NCBI GenBank assembly: GCA_020636535.1
Contig: JACJXT010000012.1
Span: forward strand, 248,001-312,000
DNA: 64,000 nt
Direction of reading: 5' to 3'
Source of the DNA: Chitinophagales bacterium
GTDB lineage: Bacteria > Bacteroidota > Bacteroidia > Chitinophagales > JADIYW01
Shown: positions 61,753-64,000 of the stretch, in pieces
Layout of the letters: each line of letters begins with the position of its first letter
How positions within the stretch are numbered: position 1 is the stretch's first letter
Notes under the pieces: model-generated
Databases searched by the model: none
What the model saw: only the letters and a program-made list of their open reading frames with translations
Told to the model about the DNA's origin: nothing
Position numbers and translations under genes: made by a program

Positions 61753-62466
61753 ATGAAAAAAGTATCAATTATAATTCCAGTTTACAATGAAGAACGAACG
61801 ATAACTAGTATTTTAGATAAACTGATAGAAGTTGAATTAGTTAATAATATATTAAAAGAAATAGTTATAGTTAATGATGCGTCTACAGATAATAGCGAGC
61901 CAATAATTATAGACTATATTGAACAAAACAGACAGTATAATATCAAGTATTTTAAGCATATAATTAATCAAGGAAAAGGAGCCGCTTTACATAAAGGAAT
62001 ACAAGAGGCAACAGGAGATTATTTGATTATTCAAGATGCTGATTTAGAATATGATCCAACGGAATACAATTTATTATTTGAACCAATATTTAAAGGCAAT
62101 GCAGATGTAGTATATGGTTCTAGGTTTATAGGAGGAAAGCCACATAGAGTATTATTTTTTTGGCACTCTGTAGGCAATAAAATACTTACTTTTATTTCTA
62201 ATATGTTTACTAATATCAATATAACAGATATGGAAACATGTTATAAAATATTTAAAACTTCTTTAATTCAGAATATAAATTTGAAAGAAAAAAGGTTTGG
62301 TTTTGAACCAGAGGTTACGGCTAAAATAGCCAAAATTCCAAATATTAGATTTTATGAAGTTGGTATTTCATACTATGGAAGGACTTATGAAGAAGGAAAA
62401 AAAATTGGATGGAGAGATGGTTTTAGAGCAATCTATTGTATTCTCAGATATAATTTATTTAATTAA
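61753..62466 (+). CDS. family 2 glycosyltransferase (polyprenyl-phosphate sugar synthase-like)
   Basis: The 237-residue GT2 protein starts MKKVSIIIPVYNEE and has the nucleotide-sugar residues VNDASTDNS and IIQDADLEYDP (DxD-like), then the acceptor region FGFEPEVTAKIAKI and the C-terminal YYGRTYEEGKKIGWRDGF typical of dolichyl-/polyprenyl-phosphate glycosyltransferases. It would load a sugar onto undecaprenyl phosphate at the cytoplasmic face. ATG 61753 is chosen because the upstream extension is A/T-rich and not family-like. The following gene starts on its stop (TAATG) and is a GT39-like acceptor enzyme. Confidence 0.88.
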   Translation: MKKVSIIIPVYNEERTITSILDKLIEVELVNNILKEIVIVNDASTDNSEPIIIDYIEQNRQYNIKYFKHIINQGKGAALHKGIQEATGDYLIIQDADLEYDPTEYNLLFEPIFKGNADVVYGSRFIGGKPHRVLFFWHSVGNKILTFISNMFTNINITDMETCYKIFKTSLIQNINLKEKRFGFEPEVTAKIAKIPNIRFYEVGISYYGRTYEEGKKIGWRDGFRAIYCILRYNLFN

Positions 62467-64000
62467 TGCTACTATTATTATTGTTTTTATTTTTTATTAG
62501 AAATGAAAAACTGCCATCAATTCAGTTGCTATTTGAAAGTTTAATAAAAGCATATTTGAGTTCTAGTTTAATTGTTCTTATAAATGTAGAACTGTGTTCC
62601 TTGTTTAATCTGCTTAATCATGTTACTTTATTAGCTGTTTATATGTTGGAACTCTTGATTGTTGTTGTTTTTATTTTTCCAAGATATAAAAATATAATTA
62701 ATATTATTATGTCTATTGTTAAGAGAAAGAAGAAAATATATTTTTATCTTTTTCTATTCTCTGTTTTTGTTTTACTATTTCTAGCAATATTTATTCCAAC
62801 GACCAATAATGATTCTATCTCTTACCATATGCCAAGAGTTTTTTATTGGATGCAAAATCATAATGTAAACTTTTATCCAACATTAAATGGACGACAGTTG
62901 TTTTCAAGTCCATTTGCAGAATATTTAATACTTCAAAATACACTACTAAGCAATAGCGAATACTATAATAACTTGCCACAATTACTTGCAATGTTTATGA
63001 GTTGTGTTACTGTATATCTTATAACAATTCAGTTAAGTAATAAAAAGAAAACAGCACTTATAGGTATGTTATTTTGTTTCTGTTTACCAATGGGAATTTT
63101 TCAATCAACAACAACTCAAAATGATTATGTAGTTGCAGCTTATTCTATAATTTTATTATATTATATATTAATTTCATTTAAAGAAGGAATAACTTTGTCT
63201 AATTCTATTTTTTTTGGAGTTGCATTAGTTTTAACAGGATTAACAAAATTTACTGGCTGGATTTTAATAAGTCCTTTCTTATGCTTTTATGGTTTAAAAA
63301 TCTTATTTCGACATAAAATCAAATCAATAAAGCTAATAGTTATTACTGGACTATTAACATTGTTATTATTGCCTTCGTTTTATAGAAACTATAATTCTTT
63401 TAATAATGTTATTGGACCAAAAATGTCGGAGCCATTATCTGTTCCTGTTACAATGACAAACTTAAGTTTAAAAGATGGAATTTCTAATACAATTAAGAAC
63501 ATAGCAGTTTCTTCAGCTGTACCATTTGCTCCAATTAATAGAATTTCTAAAAAAATAGTATATAAAATACACAAATTAATAGTTGTTAATGTAAATAAAA
63601 AATGGAATAACTATAATAATATACCATTTAGTAATAATTTTATTTTTCATGAAGATGGTGTTTCAAATTTCATACACTTAATTTTATTTCTATTTTCATT
63701 AATTTGTCTTTGTTTTATTAAATACAATAAACTTCTTAAAATCTATGCACTATTATTAGTTAGTTCTTATCTCTTATTTTCCATTTTACTAATGTGGCAA
63801 CCTTGGCACAACAGATTAGAGCTGCCTTGGTTTGTTATATTGTGTCCTTATTTAGCACTATTTATTTCAGAATTTAAATGTTTTAAATATATTATAATTA
63901 GCTTAATGATATTTTTTATGATTCCTTGTCTATTGTTAAATCCATCAAAACCAATAATTAATGTGTTTGGCAAGAAGCATTATCAACCTATTTTTTTTTC
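62466..64000 (+). CDS. GT39/ArnT-like membrane glycosyltransferase (3' end cut by window)
   Basis: About 511 codons are open to the right edge with no stop, so the C-terminus is missing. The protein has some ten membrane segments and the GT-C hallmark early loop with NNDSISYHMPRVFYWMQ, then NFYPTLNGRQLFSSPFAEYL, matching bacterial glycosyltransferase family 39-like proteins that take sugars from polyprenyl phosphate on the periplasmic side. Asp in NNDS is the likely catalytic acid region. It is translationally coupled (TAATG) to the GT2 gene, which could make its donor. Confidence 0.82.
   Translation, partial: MLLLLLFLFFIRNEKLPSIQLLFESLIKAYLSSSLIVLINVELCSLFNLLNHVTLLAVYMLELLIVVVFIFPRYKNIINIIMSIVKRKKKIYFYLFLFSVFVLLFLAIFIPTTNNDSISYHMPRVFYWMQNHNVNFYPTLNGRQLFSSPFAEYLILQNTLLSNSEYYNNLPQLLAMFMSCVTVYLITIQLSNKKKTALIGMLFCFCLPMGIFQSTTTQNDYVVAAYSIILLYYILISFKEGITLSNSIFFGVALVLTGLTKFTGWILISPFLCFYGLKILFRHKIKSIKLIVITGLLTLLLLPSFYRNYNSFNNVIGPKMSEPLSVPVTMTNLSLKDGISNTIKNIAVSSAVPFAPINRISKKIVYKIHKLIVVNVNKKWNNYNNIPFSNNFIFHEDGVSNFIHLILFLFSLICLCFIKYNKLLKIYALLLVSSYLLFSILLMWQPWHNRLELPWFVILCPYLALFISEFKCFKYIIISLMIFFMIPCLLLNPSKPIINVFGKKHYQPIFF

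Noticed and set aside
1..64000. tRNA, rRNA, tmRNA, RNase P or CRISPR arrays
   Set aside because: All gaps were read for TTCGA-type loops, regular spacer repeats and large structured RNAs. None was found; the gaps are short and filled with palindromes or A/T-rich sequence.

Overview
The window is a compact, strongly AT-rich stretch of chromosome from a member of the Bacteroidota. Several things point there: promoter -7 boxes of the TAnnTTTG type, few Shine-Dalgarno sequences, a PhoD-like phosphatase carrying a type IX secretion C-terminal tail, and families largely confined to this phylum (DUF6089, DUF5686, DUF2851, HYC_CC_PP, the DUF5117-type zinc protease, paired OmpH/Skp genes after bamA). 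The order within the phylum cannot be fixed from this sequence. I found no rRNA, tRNA, CRISPR array or transposase gene. Two genes cut by the window edges are included: a DUF2461 protein at the left and a GT39-like membrane glycosyltransferase at the right.

Layout. 1-2.7 kb: DUF2461 and an Rrf2 regulator facing a small unknown gene, a PhnP-like metallo-beta-lactamase hydrolase and an acyltransferase. 2.8-6.6 kb: a probable metal (copper-type) handling locus with a HYC_CC_PP protein, a TonB-dependent receptor, a cysteine-rich lipoprotein and an exported HMA protein. 6.7-20.6 kb: a secreted zinc protease, a histone-H1-like protein, SlyD, a methyltransferase, phosphofructokinase, aminopeptidase P, RF1, a T9SS-exported PhoD, an SDR, YceI and a small membrane protein. 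20.8-31.7 kb: gyrB, a double SDR protein, then the envelope cluster DUF6089-uppS-bamA-ompH-ompH-murI. 31.7-35.5 kb: one large gene fusing restriction nuclease, N6-adenine methylase and two target-recognition domains. 35.5-50.4 kb, all on the minus strand: accBC, an M50 protease, Rid, DUF1398, pyrophosphatase, recX, PspC, DUF2851, cobA, the UDP-xylose genes (ugd, uxs), a polytopic membrane protein, a CBS protein and a DUF5686 protein. 50.4-64 kb: exonuclease III, a peptide-binding lipoprotein with three small partners, a siroheme sulfite/nitrite reductase with a HEPN-like tail, a lipoprotein, a half transketolase, HemJ, GcvT and two glycosyltransferase genes.

Genes that plausibly work together: cobA makes the siroheme precursor used by the reductase at 55 kb; ugd and uxs act in sequence from UDP-glucose to UDP-xylose; the GT2 and GT39-like genes at the right end look like a polyprenyl-phosphate-sugar donor and acceptor pair; accB and accC form part of acetyl-CoA carboxylase.

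The most unusual material lies between genes. There is a family of short hairpins with ends reading (G/C)TCATTC ... GAATCT, at least ten copies in both orientations, some with extra sequence apparently nested inside them. One longer unit of about 89 bp occurs twice in inverted orientation 20 kb apart. There are also five hairpins capped by a GAAA loop, a 223-bp element with 15-bp terminal inverted repeats flanked by TA (MITE-like), and a 40-bp direct repeat around a hairpin. Among proteins, the fused restriction-modification-specificity enzyme and the metallothionein-like lipoprotein are the best candidates for follow-up. I did not find a convincing wholly new multi-gene system.
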